From assembly GCF_014200045.1 (NCBI RefSeq), contig NZ_JACHOV010000007.1, positions 147,934-211,933 on the forward strand: a stretch of DNA of 64,000 nt, written 5' to 3'. Below are positions 37,732 through 46,812 of this stretch, in pieces; the first letter of the stretch is position 1; every line of letters starts with the position of its first letter. The notes under the pieces are model-generated. The model was given only the letters and a program-made list of their open reading frames with translations. It was not told where the DNA came from and ran no database searches. Source of the stretch: Rhizorhapis suberifaciens. Its GTDB lineage: Bacteria; Pseudomonadota; Alphaproteobacteria; Sphingomonadales; Sphingomonadaceae. The position numbers were made by a program, and so were the translations under genes.

Positions 37732-38898
37732 ATGGCTATAACCGAACACGTCCTCGACGACCTGATCGATCCCCTGGTGGCGTTCCGTCGTGACCTGCAT
37801 GCTCATCCCGAGCTCGGCTTCGAGGAGTTCCGCACCGCCTCACGGATCGCAGAAGCATTGCAAGGCATCGAAGGGATAGAGGTTTTTACCGGCATTGGTG
37901 GAACCGGCCTTGTCGGCGTGCTGAAGTCCGGAAGCTCCGATCGCTCCATCGGCCTGCGCGCCGACATGGATGCGTTGCCGATCCATGAGGAGACCGGACT
38001 TCCCTATGCAAGCTGCAAGCCAGGTGTCTTTCATGGCTGCGGTCATGACGGGCATGTGGCGATGTTGCTGGGTGCTGCCCGGCACCTAGCACGGACGAAG
38101 CGGTTCGACGGCACGGTTTACTTTATCTTCCAGCCCGCTGAAGAAGGACAGGCGGGTGCCCGGGCGATGATCGAGGCCGGGCTCTTCGACCGATTTCCGG
38201 CCGATGAAGTCTATGCCCTTCACAATTGGCCCGATCTGCCAGCGGGAACGGCGGCAACTCGCCCCGGCCCGATCATGGCGGCGGCGGACAGGTTTGAAAT
38301 CGTGCTGCAGGGCAAGGGCGGACACGCCGCCATGCCACACCACACGCCCGACGCCATCCTGGCCGCAAGCGACCTTGTGGGGCAGCTCAATACCATTGTC
38401 GCCCGACGCATCCCTCCGACGCGACCGGCCGTGCTGTCGATCACACAAATCCATGGGGGGCATGCTCATAACGTCCTGCCACCCAGCGTCGCCGTCAGCG
38501 GCACGGTCCGCAGCTTCGATCCTGCCGTGCAGGACATCGTCGAAGCGGCCCTGCGGCAGATTGCAGAGGGCGTCGCGCTTGCCAGCGGGACCAGGGCAAA
38601 GGTGACTTACGACCGCTCTTACCCGGCCACGATCAATGATCCCGAAGCGGCGGCGAAGGCCTTGGCGGCGGCAGCGTGCGTCTGCGGCCATGCCCATGTC
38701 GCTCCCGATCCCGCCTTCACGGCAGAGGATTTTTCCTTCATGCTTCAAGCAAGAAAGGGTGCCTATTCCTGGTTGGGGCAAGGGCGGGGCAAAAGCAGCG
38801 TGCCCCTTCACCATCCGCGCTATGATTTCAACGATGACGTGCTTGCCACCGGACTGAACTGGCATGTGACACTGGCGGAGCAGCTACTTTCCGTCTGA
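37732..38898 (+). CDS. M20 family metallo-amidohydrolase (hippurate hydrolase / N-acyl amino acid deacylase type)
   Basis: A 388-residue cytoplasmic enzyme. Metal-binding and catalytic motifs include DLHAHPELGFEE (20-31), GLRADMDALPI, GCGHDGH (about 104-110), FQPAEEGQAGA and HNWPDLPAG. The dimerisation domain covers about 190-300. The family removes acyl groups from N-acyl amino acids and related amides; the substrate here is not identifiable. The nearby ALDH pseudogene on the same strand is 86 bases upstream, so a degradation pathway is possible but unproven. Confidence 0.88.
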   Translation: MAITEHVLDDLIDPLVAFRRDLHAHPELGFEEFRTASRIAEALQGIEGIEVFTGIGGTGLVGVLKSGSSDRSIGLRADMDALPIHEETGLPYASCKPGVFHGCGHDGHVAMLLGAARHLARTKRFDGTVYFIFQPAEEGQAGARAMIEAGLFDRFPADEVYALHNWPDLPAGTAATRPGPIMAAADRFEIVLQGKGGHAAMPHHTPDAILAASDLVGQLNTIVARRIPPTRPAVLSITQIHGGHAHNVLPPSVAVSGTVRSFDPAVQDIVEAALRQIAEGVALASGTRAKVTYDRSYPATINDPEAAAKALAAAACVCGHAHVAPDPAFTAEDFSFMLQARKGAYSWLGQGRGKSSVPLHHPRYDFNDDVLATGLNWHVTLAEQLLSV

Positions 38899-38910
38899 TC
38901 CGCGTCCAAA

Positions 38911-39699
38911 CTACATTTCCCAATATAGCGCTACGGGTATGACGCCGATCGCCACCTTCAACAAAAATCCTAGCCTTCTCACTCTTATAGTCTGCCGCTC
39001 GAGCCACCGACGCAATCGCTGGCGCGGATGGTAATATAAAGCGCTCTTCTCTGTTTGAAACCTTGTGTCACCAATGATGGACGGGACATGCTCTTCGATA
39101 ATCGGGGCTGGAAACAGCGCCAAATTGCGGATGCCATGTTCCCAGCTGCGGTCCATTTGATCGTCCAATGGCCTTTGGATAATTGCACAGGCGCTGAGAA
39201 ACGCGCGCGCGCCTTCCTGCGTTATAACGTAAGCCTGTGTGCCATAGACATATCCCATATACTCAATAAGGCTTCGGGAACGATTCAGAAAACGCCACTC
39301 TACAACTCTGAAGAACCCCGGCTTCTTGCTGTAAAGCCGCATGTATGGAATTTTCATCGCAGCAAAGTCCAGCGAAGCGAGCTCTGAAAGAAAAGCCCAG
39401 TCCACGAGGGTGTCGTCTTCAAGGATGATGCATTGGGGCGTGTTTTGGCGCACCATATCCTGCCAAATCGCATAATGGCTTGAATAGCAGCCAATCTCGC
39501 CTTTTGTGAGTTGTCGGCCCTTGTTCCTCTCTACAGCGTCCGCATCATAGCGGAGACCTTCTGGAAGACCGGTTCGCGCATCGAAGAACCGCCAGGGCAC
39601 ATTGATTTTTCGGGCTCTAGCAATGAAGGCCTTTCGGCGCTCAAGGGCACCAGGGTTCGAAATAACAAGGAGTTGAACTAAATAATCTCTGTCCGCCAT
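38911..39699 (-). CDS. GT25 family glycosyltransferase (LPS or capsule glycan)
   Basis: A 262-residue protein with GT25 features: the N-terminal LVQLLVISNPGALERRK, LTKGEIGCYSSHYAIWQDM (about 80-98) and the ILEDDTLVDW acidic motif. Such enzymes add galactose or glucose to lipooligosaccharide. The codons are visibly richer in A and T than those of the neighbours, and the gene sits between an M20 gene and tRNA-Arg, so acquisition by transfer is plausible. No strong ribosome-binding site precedes the ATG at 39699. Confidence 0.82.
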   Translation of the reverse strand: MADRDYLVQLLVISNPGALERRKAFIARARKINVPWRFFDARTGLPEGLRYDADAVERNKGRQLTKGEIGCYSSHYAIWQDMVRQNTPQCIILEDDTLVDWAFLSELASLDFAAMKIPYMRLYSKKPGFFRVVEWRFLNRSRSLIEYMGYVYGTQAYVITQEGARAFLSACAIIQRPLDDQMDRSWEHGIRNLALFPAPIIEEHVPSIIGDTRFQTEKSALYYHPRQRLRRWLERQTIRVRRLGFLLKVAIGVIPVALYWEM

Positions 39700-39901
39700 A
39701 ACTAACTATGGTGGTTACCTCCTACGCAACCCCCAAGCGGAATTTGTATTGTGAACCAAACCAAAGGTCATAGCAATATGCGCGGCAACTTTATCAGTGT
39801 CTCCTTCACTGTGTAGGCGGCATATCTTTGACTAATCGGTCGCAGCGGCGTTCCAATTCTGAATTGTAGAAGAATTAGATAAATTATTGAAAAGCAATCA
39901 A
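39700..39901. other. AT-rich gap between the GT25 gene and tRNA-Arg
   Basis: About 200 bases with low GC and no open frame of note. No convincing integration site or promoter was found. Confidence 0.4.
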
Positions 39902-39978
39902 TGGTGACCCCGGCGTGACTCGAACACGCAACATCCTGCTTAGAAGGCAGGTGCTCTATCCAGTTGAGCTACGGGGCC
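39902..39978 (-). tRNA. tRNA-Arg (anticodon TCT)
   Basis: The minus strand folds as a standard cloverleaf. The acceptor stem is GGCCCCG paired with CGGGGTC (one G-U pair), the anticodon loop is CTTCTAA with anticodon TCT, the T arm is GCGTG-TTCGAGT-CACGC, and the discriminator A is followed by an encoded CCA. It reads AGA codons, which are rare in such genomes. Confidence 0.96.
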
Positions 39979-40038
39979 CGTTGCTGGGCGGGGCATAGCG
40001 CGGATTGCAAAGCGTGAAAACCGGGATATTCACAGTGA

Positions 40039-40788
40039 ATGACTGAAAATCCCTCCTCCTCGCTCGCCACCCTTGACGCTTCCGCGCTGAAAGGCCGGCA
40101 TTTCCGCTACTTCGACTTTGTCATGGCGGCGTTCGTCACCGTCTTGCTGCTGTCCAACGTGCTCGGCGCGGGCAAGCGGGCAGTGGTGGATTTGCCATTG
40201 ATCGGGCTGTGGCCGTTCGGGGCGGGCATCCTTTTCTTTCCGGTCAGCTATATCATCGGGGACGTCCTGACCGAGGTATATGGTTATGCGCGGGCGCGGC
40301 GGTGCATCTGGGCCGGATTTGCCGCCACGCTGTTCATGGCCGTCATGAGCTACGTGGTTGTGGCCCTGCCCCCCGCCGCCGATTGGGACGGACAAGCGGC
40401 CTATGAGTCCGTGTTCGGACAGGTGCCGCGCATAGTGTTCGCCTCCCTCACCGCCTTCTGCGTAGGCGAATTTATGAACAGTTTCGTGATGGCCCGGATG
40501 AAATTATGGACTAATGGCAAATATCTATGGACCCGCACCATTGGTTCAACGATTGTAGGTCAGGGCTTTGACAGTCTGATCTTCTATCCGCTCGCCTTTT
40601 ATGGTGCGCCGGGCTGGCCGACCGACCAGATCTTGCTGGTCATGCTCAGTCAGTTCATTTTGAAGACGGGCTGGGAAGCGGCGCTGACGCCTGTCACCTA
40701 TGCAGTGGTGGGCGCGCTTAAACGCCAGGAGGGTGTCGATGTGTTCGACAGAGGCACAGATTTCACACCCTTCAGGACGAAGGTTTGA
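40039..40788 (+). CDS. yhhQ: YhhQ/VUT family queuosine precursor transporter
   Basis: A 249-residue inner-membrane protein of the COG1738 family, with about six helices. It carries FFPVSYIIGDVLTEVYGY (family signature, residues about 74-91), FMNSFVMARMK and IGSTIVGQGFDSLIFYPLAF. Members import queuosine precursors (preQ0/preQ1 or queuine) used to modify tRNA. It is followed after three bases by a small membrane protein gene. Confidence 0.88.
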   Translation: MTENPSSSLATLDASALKGRHFRYFDFVMAAFVTVLLLSNVLGAGKRAVVDLPLIGLWPFGAGILFFPVSYIIGDVLTEVYGYARARRCIWAGFAATLFMAVMSYVVVALPPAADWDGQAAYESVFGQVPRIVFASLTAFCVGEFMNSFVMARMKLWTNGKYLWTRTIGSTIVGQGFDSLIFYPLAFYGAPGWPTDQILLVMLSQFILKTGWEAALTPVTYAVVGALKRQEGVDVFDRGTDFTPFRTKV

Positions 40789-40791
40789 CGC

Positions 40792-41160
40792 ATGATCCTA
40801 ACCGAAGTTGCAACTATTTGGGGGCCCATCAAGCACGCGTTTGAAAAGAGCATTCATCTGTCTCCAGATGCGGTCCATATCCATGTGGGCGTGGCGCTGC
40901 TGTTCTTCTTTGCCTGGGCTACCAAGCGGCCGCTGCATGATTGGCGGCCCTGGATGATGGTGGCCCTGCTGGAGGGGATCAACGAGATCGTCGACCTCAA
41001 CCAGAAATTTGGCAGCACCGAGAATAATGTTGGCGAGTCAATCCACGATATTGTCAACACGCTGTTCCTGCCGACCCTGCTGCTGCTCTACTACCGCTTC
41101 CGGCACCGCAGGCAGCAAGCGGAAATGGAACGCCGTGCGCTGGAGCAGCCGGCGGAATAG
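40792..41160 (+). CDS. Small membrane protein of unknown function
   Basis: A 122-residue protein with two or three hydrophobic segments (HIHVGVALLFFFAWA, MMVALLEGINEIVDL, TLFLPTLLLLYY) and a charged C-terminus. The ATG at 40792 is preceded by GAAGG with eight-base spacing and lies three bases after the yhhQ stop, so the two are probably co-transcribed. The family was not recognised. Confidence 0.65.
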   Translation: MILTEVATIWGPIKHAFEKSIHLSPDAVHIHVGVALLFFFAWATKRPLHDWRPWMMVALLEGINEIVDLNQKFGSTENNVGESIHDIVNTLFLPTLLLLYYRFRHRRQQAEMERRALEQPAE

Positions 41161-41346
41161 GGAAAATTGGAAGGGTCGTCGTACCGCAACGCCGATGTCG
41201 GAATGGCCGCGGATCCTCAGCACGAGCCGATGGGCTCCGTGGTGAAATCTCGCGCTAATCAGCCTTACTTTGCGGGCATCCCGCTCCGAAATATCTTTGC
41301 GTCCTGTCCTTTTCGCCAGCATATATACGCATCGATGGAGCAAAAA

Positions 41347-41755
41347 ATGACGATGCGGATCAATTTACCGACTGATTTGCTGCGCAGCTTTGTGATGATC
41401 GTGGATACAGGATCGATGGTGAAGGCCAGCGAGCATGTCTATCTGACGCAATATAGCGGTAATGACCAAGCCCTGCCGGTTTCGCGATGCGCGCATGGCG
41501 TCGCTCGAAGCGGCGGGCCGGTCATATTCGATCGCACTGGAAACACCCAGCCTCTCGGTGTTGCGCGCCGCTGCAGAAAGCGGGTTGGCGCTGACTTGCC
41601 GTACGCCGGTCTTCCTGGGGTCGGACTTCGTGCCGCTGGACATGGGGAGTCCCGCCCTGCCCGAAATTGGCTATAACATCGAAATTTGTGAAAATCCCCA
41701 TCGCGCCGTCACGGAGCTTGCGGGACTGCTAAAGACTGCACTTTCCCAATTGTGA
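41347..41755 (+). pseudogene. LysR-type regulator remnant, internally deleted
   Basis: The first 36 codons encode a LysR helix-turn-helix start (LPTDLLRSFVMIVDTGSM, ASEHVYLTQ). From about 41455 the frame loses similarity, and the C-terminal part of a LysR effector domain reappears in another frame from about 41474 (MASLEAAGRSYSIALETPS, GLALTCRTPVFLGSDFVPLD). Intact LysR proteins are about 300 residues; only about 135 codons remain, so roughly half, including most of the DNA-binding helix and the sensor's first lobe, is deleted. It is convergent with yeiH, whose homologues are often regulated by a LysR protein. Confidence 0.75.
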
Positions 41756-41832
41756 TGAGCGGGCCGCGCGATGAGCAGGAGCGCCCGAAATGCTTCCGCG
41801 TCCCCGGCGGAGGATATCGCGATTCTCTTCCA

Positions 41833-42930
41833 TCACATTTGCAAGATCAGTTCCGTCACCGACCAGGCAAGCGCCGCCGCGATCACGGTCGGCCCCAATA
41901 TGACGATCATTGGGCGCAACCCGCTCTTCAGCAATATCTGCATTGGCGAACGGATACCGGTCGCGGTCACGGCAGCGGCGATCAGCACGGCCGAAATGGC
42001 GGTTGCCGCATCGCCAATCATTGAGGGAACAGCGACGGTCGAATTGAATATGACCAACGCCAAAAAGCCGAAGATAAACCAGGGGATACCCGCCTTGGCG
42101 CGGTCCATTCCTTCGCGCCGCCCAATAACCAGCGACACAATCAGCAACACCGGCACCAACAGGGCAACGCGTGTCAGCTTTACAATGGCGGCGGTGTCAC
42201 CAGCTATGTTCGACACCGCATATCCCGCGCCCAGCGCCTGAGCCACGTCATGAATTGCCGCCCCCAGGAAAAAACCCGCCTGCCGGTCACTCAGCCCAAA
42301 CTCCCACGCCAGCATGGGATAGAAAAACATGGCCGCTGCGCTCATCGCGGCAATGCCAACCAGGACAGTGGTAAGCTGCGCCTGATTGATCCGCCGCTCG
42401 CCCAGCATTGTCGCCAGCGCCATCGCGGCGGACGCACCGCATATTGCCACCGCGCCACCCGCCAAGACGCCAAAGGCTGTGGAAAATCCCTGCAGCCGGG
42501 ACAGGACCACCCCGGATAAGATCGTCAAAGCCGTGATTGCGGCGATGCATAGCAATGCTACGGGTCCCAGGTCGACAATCTGTCCGACCGTCACCCGCAT
42601 CCCCACAAGCACGATGCCGATGCGCAATAACCGATGCGACGCCAGCATCAATCCGGGATGCAGTCGCCGGTCAGCGTTCAGGAAATTAAGCGACAGCCCC
42701 ACCAACAGGCTCATCAGCGTCAGCGGTACGCCATAATGGTCCGATACATAAGCGGCGGCCAGCACCGCTAAACCGACAACCATCAGGCCAGGCAGGTAGT
42801 CGAGGCGCGATGCCTTTTCCGGCTGGAACAATTCGCAATATAGATCGGCGGTCATCGGCAAGCCGCGAATGGCGCTATCATCAGGCGGCAGGGGCAGCGG
42901 GGTCGCAGGCAAGATCGTCGCTCGTTCCAT
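41833..42930 (-). CDS. yeiH: YeiH/UPF0324 family putative sulfate exporter
   Basis: A membrane protein of about 365 residues with ten or so helices. Family motifs are GVPLTLMSLLVGLSLNF, GMRVTVGQIVDLGP, GGAVAICGASAAMAL and AIHDVAQALGAGYAVS. YeiH-type proteins are annotated as sulfate or sulfonate-linked exporters; direct evidence in the family is thin. Start at 42930 is tentative because no clear ribosome-binding site is seen; ATG at 42855 is an alternative. A LysR remnant lies tail-to-tail downstream. Confidence 0.82.
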   Translation of the reverse strand: MERATILPATPLPLPPDDSAIRGLPMTADLYCELFQPEKASRLDYLPGLMVVGLAVLAAAYVSDHYGVPLTLMSLLVGLSLNFLNADRRLHPGLMLASHRLLRIGIVLVGMRVTVGQIVDLGPVALLCIAAITALTILSGVVLSRLQGFSTAFGVLAGGAVAICGASAAMALATMLGERRINQAQLTTVLVGIAAMSAAAMFFYPMLAWEFGLSDRQAGFFLGAAIHDVAQALGAGYAVSNIAGDTAAIVKLTRVALLVPVLLIVSLVIGRREGMDRAKAGIPWFIFGFLALVIFNSTVAVPSMIGDAATAISAVLIAAAVTATGIRSPMQILLKSGLRPMIVILGPTVIAAALAWSVTELILQM

Positions 42931-43183
42931 CTCGGCAAAAATTAAGCCCAACTCTCCGGGACTTTGCCGGTCCGGTCAACCGAGATAGATTCATCTTCCA
43001 TATTGCAGGCGGTCATTGCCTCTGGCCGTGATGAAGGTGCAGTCCCGCCCCAGGTGTGTAGAGTGATTGCGAGCCCGATGGAAAACGAAGTTCGTCTATT
43101 GCTGCCAATCAGGCGGCGCAGACAAACAATTATTCGTCATCTCCAACTTGAGCGATACTAGGCGCGATCCTGCCCCCGAAAGC

Positions 43184-43213
43184 AAAAAGGGCGGCCCATA
43201 AAGGACCGCCCTT
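43184..43213 (-). terminator. Rho-independent terminator after rplL
   Basis: AAGGGCGG (43187-43194) pairs with CCGCCCTT (43206-43213). Read on the minus strand the stem is followed by TTTTTG, giving a good terminator about 58 bases after the rplL stop. The rest of the stretch 42931-43270 shows no gene. Confidence 0.85.
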
Positions 43214-43270
43214 CCTGTTCTGCACCCGACAATAAGCCGGGAGTAATGCTGGCCCCGAGGGGCCGACAAA

Positions 43271-43645
43271 TTACTTCAGCTCGACGGTCGCGCCGGCTTC
43301 TTCGAGCTGCTTCTTCAGCTTCTCGGCTTCTTCCTTGTTCACGCCTTCCTTGACGGCCTTCGGAGCGCCTTCGACCAGCGCCTTGGCTTCGGTGAGGCCC
43401 AGAGCGGTGATCGCACGGACTTCCTTGATGACGTTGATCTTCTTGCCACCGTCGTTGACCAGGATGACGTCGAATTCGGTCTGCTCTTCAGCAGCCGGAG
43501 CAGCGGCGCCGGCGGCAGGGCCAGCAACTGCAACGGCGGCAGCGGCGGAAACGCCCCACTTTTCTTCAAGAGCCTTGGACAGTTCAGCCGCTTCCAGAAC
43601 GGTCAGTTCGGAAAGCTGGTCTACGAGCGCGTTAATGTCTGCCAT
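43271..43645 (-). CDS. rplL: 50S ribosomal protein L7/L12
   Basis: The 124-residue stalk protein. The N-terminal dimerisation helix is followed by a flexible Ala/Gly/Pro-rich hinge ([20 protein letters not shown]) and the C-terminal factor-binding domain with [24 protein letters not shown] and [15 protein letters not shown]. Start MADINALV at 43645. It is transcribed after rplJ and binds L10 as dimers on the ribosome stalk, recruiting translation factors. Confidence 0.98.
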   Translation of the reverse strand: MADINALVDQLSELTVLEAAELSKALEEKWGVSAAAAVAVAGPAAGAAAPAAEEQTEFDVILVNDGGKKINVIKEVRAITALGLTEAKALVEGAPKAVKEGVNKEEAEKLKKQLEEAGATVELK

Positions 43646-43704
43646 GGTAATAATCTCCATTTCTTGGGGCTTTCGGCCCCGAAAGTTTCAACAAAATCGA
43701 AAAA

Positions 43705-44220
43705 TCAGGCTGCGTCTTTGGTTGCGTAAGCATTGAAGACCCGCGCAAGCTGTCCTGCCGGCGCCTGGACGACCTGAACGACCTTGGTTGCGGGCGCCTG
43801 AATAAGGCCCACAATCTTAGCGCGCAGTTCATTGAGCGACGGCAGCGATGCCAGCGCCTTCACGCCTTCAACGTCAAGCAAGGTTTCACCCATCGCACCG
43901 CCGACAATTTCAAGCTTGTCATTGGTCTTTGCGAATTCGACGGCGACCTTTGCGGCCGCTACCGGATCCGGCGATGTGGCGAATGCTGTCGGACCAGTCA
44001 GCAAGCTGCCGATCTGTTCGTAAGCGGTGCCCTTGACGGCGATTTTGGCGAGACGGTTCTTCGTAACCTTGTAGCTGGCGCCCGCATCACGCATTTTCGT
44101 CCGCAGATCAGTAGACTGAGCCACGGTCAGACCCAGGTTGCGTGTCACCACGACAACTCCGAAGTCCCCCAATGAGTCGTGCAGCGCAGATACCAGCTCG
44201 GCTTTTTGAGCACGATCCAT
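43705..44220 (-). CDS. rplJ: 50S ribosomal protein L10
   Basis: This 171-residue protein anchors L7/L12 to 23S rRNA. It begins [13 protein letters not shown] and carries the family pattern [31 protein letters not shown] and an Ala-rich tail. The ATG at 44220 has GGAG six bases upstream. Expression is normally autoregulated by L10-L12 binding to the leader upstream. It is preceded by a 419-base gap with a terminator, then rplA. Confidence 0.97.
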   Translation of the reverse strand: MDRAQKAELVSALHDSLGDFGVVVVTRNLGLTVAQSTDLRTKMRDAGASYKVTKNRLAKIAVKGTAYEQIGSLLTGPTAFATSPDPVAAAKVAVEFAKTNDKLEIVGGAMGETLLDVEGVKALASLPSLNELRAKIVGLIQAPATKVVQVVQAPAGQLARVFNAYATKDAA

Positions 44221-44476
44221 GCCATTCTCCACTCTAGCGCAGACGGACCATCCGCCCGCGCGGTTAAGCAACAGGGTGACCTAAACCGGCCCTGCCGCCT
44301 GTCCGAGGGGAATGTCGCCTGACCTTCAATCCTGGAATGGCTCGTCCATGGGACCAACCAAGGAATTCCGGCAGACCCGGAACGCCGCCTTAACGGTGCA
44401 CCGGCGAAAACTTTCCCCGTCTTGGCAGGAGATTAAGAGAGGCAAATTCCCCTCACCTGCTGTCTCGGACGGATTG
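44221..44476 (-). promoter_or_regulatory. Probable rplJ leader region
   Basis: Part of a 419-base gene-free gap between rplA and rplJ. Its position right before rplJ, after a terminator, is where L10 leader RNAs occur and where an rplJL promoter is needed. Specific promoter elements and the kink-turn of the L10 leader were not confirmed by eye. Confidence 0.45.
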
Positions 44477-44511
44477 AAAAAATGGAAGTGCCGGGGGCAC
44501 TTTCATTTTTT
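44477..44511 (-). terminator. Rho-independent terminator between rplA and rplJ
   Basis: A near-perfect stem: AAAAAATGGAAGTGCC (44477-44492) pairs with GGCACTTTCATTTTTT (44496-44511) around GGG, with one mismatched pair. It has A and T runs on both sides, so it could act in both directions. It lies about 130 bases after rplA on the minus strand and should separate the rplKA and rplJL transcripts, or attenuate between them. Confidence 0.85.
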
Positions 44512-44600
44512 CATTCCACGGGAACCGAAGCCCCCGAGGATCCTAAAAATCTCAACTCCGTTCATCGAGCAAAGCCGAGACACTCTAGCGCCAAGTCATC

Positions 44601-44626
44601 GTCCCTCGACTTCGCTCGGGACGAAC
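44601..44626. repeat. Small palindromic repeat after rplA
   Basis: GTCCCTCGAC and GCTCGGGAC flank TTC, with matching ends GTCCC and GGGAC. The minus-strand reading GTCCCGAGCGAAGTCGAGG resembles a short palindrome frequent in sphingomonad intergenic DNA, from memory. A related string, TACTCCGCTCGACGGGAAC, is found inside the barrel gene at about 20386-20404. Confidence 0.5.
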
Positions 44627-44639
44627 TGTTGGCTGGTCT

Positions 44640-45338
44640 TTAAGCCGCCGAAAGTTCGGCGACGTCGATCTTCAAGCCCGGGCCCATCGAACTCGAAAGC
44701 GCGACCTTGCGGACATATTTGCCTTTGGAGCCTGAAGGCTTCGCCTTGACGATGGCATCAACGAAGGCTTCGAAGTTCTTCTTGAGGTCCGCTTCGGAGA
44801 AGCTGACCTTGCCAAGCCCTGCATGGATGATGCCGGCCTTTTCGACGCGGAATTCGATCTGGCCGCCCTTGGCCGCCTTGACCGCTTCGGTCACGTTCGG
44901 CGTGACGGTGCCAAGCTTCGGATTCGGCATCAGACCCTTGGGACCCAGCACCTTGCCCAGGCGCCCCACCAGACCCATCATGTCCGGGGTCGCGATCACG
45001 CGGTCGAAATCGATATTGCCGCCCTGGATCGTTTCCAGCAGGTCTTCCGCGCCAACAACGTCCGCACCGGCGGCAGTTGCCTCGGCGGCCTTTTCATTGC
45101 GTGCGAAGACGGCGACACGGACGGTCTTGCCGGTGCCGGCGGGCAGCGTCACGACGCCACGAACCATTTGATCGGCATGGCGGGGATCGACACCCAGGTT
45201 CATCGCGACTTCAAGCGTCTCGTCGAACTTGGCGGTCGCGTGCTTCTTTACCAGCGCGATGGCTTCTTCGACGCCGTGCAGCTTGTTGCGATCGACGGCT
45301 TCAGCGAGAGCCTTCTGCTTCTTGGTCAGCTTTGCCAT
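44640..45338 (-). CDS. rplA: 50S ribosomal protein L1
   Basis: A 232-residue protein of the mobile L1 stalk, involved in release of E-site tRNA and, in many bacteria, a translational repressor of its own operon. It starts [13 protein letters not shown]; family motifs include [46 protein letters not shown] and [12 protein letters not shown]. It lies four bases after the stop of rplK. Confidence 0.98.
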   Translation of the reverse strand: MAKLTKKQKALAEAVDRNKLHGVEEAIALVKKHATAKFDETLEVAMNLGVDPRHADQMVRGVVTLPAGTGKTVRVAVFARNEKAAEATAAGADVVGAEDLLETIQGGNIDFDRVIATPDMMGLVGRLGKVLGPKGLMPNPKLGTVTPNVTEAVKAAKGGQIEFRVEKAGIIHAGLGKVSFSEADLKKNFEAFVDAIVKAKPSGSKGKYVRKVALSSSMGPGLKIDVAELSAA

Positions 45339-45342
45339 GTCT

Positions 45343-45774
45343 TTAGCCCTCCACAACCTGAAGGCCCATGGCCCGAGCTGAACCTTCGATGATGCGGGTC
45401 GCGGCCTCGATATCGTTGGCGTTGAGATCCTTCATCTTCACTTCGGCGATTTCGGCAAGCTGCGAACGCTTGATCTGTCCGGCAGACACCTTGCCCGGCT
45501 CCTTCGAACCCGACTTCAGCTTCGCCGCCTTCTTGATGAGGAAGGTCGCTGGCGGCGTCTTCGTCTCAAAGGAGAAGCTGCGATCGGCATAAACGGTGAT
45601 GATCGTGGGGATCGGCATGGACTTTTCAAGATCGCCGGTAGCAGCGTTGAAGGCCTTGCAGAATTCCATGATATTGACGCCGCGCTGACCCAGCGCAGGG
45701 CCGATGGGCGGAGACGGGTTGGCGGCGCCCGCAGGCACCTGGAGCTTGATATAGCCCGTAATTTTCTTAGCCAT
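45343..45774 (-). CDS. rplK: 50S ribosomal protein L11
   Basis: The 143-residue protein binds the GTPase-associated region of 23S rRNA. It starts [12 protein letters not shown] and contains the [22 protein letters not shown] motif in the N-terminal domain and the C-terminal rRNA-binding helix [10 protein letters not shown]. The order nusG-rplK-rplA-rplJ-rplL is universal in bacteria. It is followed by rplA with a four-base gap. Confidence 0.98.
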   Translation of the reverse strand: MAKKITGYIKLQVPAGAANPSPPIGPALGQRGVNIMEFCKAFNAATGDLEKSMPIPTIITVYADRSFSFETKTPPATFLIKKAAKLKSGSKEPGKVSAGQIKRSQLAEIAEVKMKDLNANDIEAATRIIEGSARAMGLQVVEG

Positions 45775-45780
45775 TTTTAC

Positions 45781-46047
45781 TCACTCTATAGTCGGGGCTC
45801 TGCGCGACAGCGCTTTGCCCTGTTTCAAGTTTAGCGGTCCAAACGGCAGCCCGAAGACTGCCTCCCGCACTTCCCCTATCCTCTCCAGTGAGAGAGGATA
45901 TGAAGACTTAGCGGCTATGCCGCTTAGCCGGAGTTGCTGAGGAGCCCTGCCCACCTTATAGGTGGGAGCCTCCCTCCCGCTGCGGCTAGGCCCTACTTCG
46001 CCAGCCAACTCTCGCTGTCCTCTCCCCATCGGGAAAAGGACCAAATT
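45781..46047 (-). promoter_or_regulatory. Structured nusG-rplK spacer
   Basis: The 267 bases between nusG and rplK contain three hairpins: TATCCTCTC/GAGAGGATA (45877-45900), AGCGGC/GCCGCT (45910-45924) and CCCACC/GGTGGG (45950-45966). No gene is visible. The stems could form a leader or a processing region for rplKA; none carries the T-run of a standard terminator. Confidence 0.5.
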
Positions 46048-46584
46048 TCACTTCGCCAGTTCGACCTGTTCGAAATCCAGCTCCACTGGCGTTGCGCGGC
46101 CAAAGATGGATACCGACACCTTTACGCGGTTCTTTTCGAAGTCCAGCTCTTCCACCACGCCATTGAAGCTGGCGAAGGGACCGTCCAGAACCTTGACCTG
46201 ATCGCCAATCTCGTAATTGACGTTGATCTTGTGCTTGGGCGCGGCGGCAGCTTCCTCCTTGGTGTTGAGGATGCGCGCGGCCTCCGCCTCGCTGATCGGC
46301 TGAGGTTTGCCGGAAGCGCCCAGAAAACCCGTCACCTTCGGCGTGTTCTTGATCAAGTGATAAACGTCATCGTTCAGCTTCAGCTTCGCCAGCACATAGC
46401 CGGGAAAGAATTTGCGTTCCGATTGCACCTTCTTGCCGCGACGGACCTCCGTCACGGTTTCGGTGGGCACCTCGACGGATTCGACGAGCTGCTCCAATCC
46501 CATGCGCGCGGCTTCGGCCATGATCGCGTCACGGACCTTGTTCTCGAACCCGGAATAGGCGTGGATGATGTACCAGCGCGACAT
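46048..46584 (-). CDS. nusG: Transcription termination/antitermination factor NusG
   Basis: A 178-residue protein. The NGN domain starts [16 protein letters not shown], has [20 protein letters not shown], and the KOW domain follows with [17 protein letters not shown]. It binds RNA polymerase to increase processivity and couples transcription to translation and Rho. The start at 46584 is chosen from the conserved MSRWYII; the frame opening at 46608 adds eight residues. It is 30 bases after secE. Confidence 0.97.
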   Translation of the reverse strand: MSRWYIIHAYSGFENKVRDAIMAEAARMGLEQLVESVEVPTETVTEVRRGKKVQSERKFFPGYVLAKLKLNDDVYHLIKNTPKVTGFLGASGKPQPISEAEAARILNTKEEAAAAPKHKINVNYEIGDQVKVLDGPFASFNGVVEELDFEKNRVKVSVSIFGRATPVELDFEQVELAK

Positions 46585-46614
46585 GTCTACCGTTCGAACT
46601 CCAATCAATAAGCC

Positions 46615-46812
46615 TTAGCGGGAAAGGCCGAGCAGCAATTGAACGATCCACCCGAAAAGCGAATCAATTCCGAAGAAGAACAGGCCAAGCATGCTGGTCA
46701 TGATCACCACCATGATGGTGGTCACAACCGTTTCGCGACTCGTCGGCCAGACGATCTTGTTCGCTTCAGCGCGCACTTGCCGGACGAAATCGCCGGGAGA
46801 TGTCTTGGCCAC
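46615..46812 (-). CDS. secE: Preprotein translocase subunit SecE
   Basis: A 65-residue membrane protein of the SecYEG channel: VAKTSPGDFVRQVRAEANKI, WPTSRETVVTT and one C-terminal helix (MVVIMTSMLGLFFFGIDSLFGWIVQLLLG). The start is GTG at 46812, chosen because it begins the conserved AKTSPG and has AGGTTAGAG upstream; a TTG at 46830 is less likely. The single-helix form is usual in alphaproteobacteria. Confidence 0.93.
   Translation of the reverse strand: MAKTSPGDFVRQVRAEANKIVWPTSRETVVTTIMVVIMTSMLGLFFFGIDSLFGWIVQLLLGLSR

Noticed and set aside
45950..45966. CCCACC/GGTGGG hairpin considered as a terminator of nusG
   Set aside because: There is no T-run after the stem on the minus strand.
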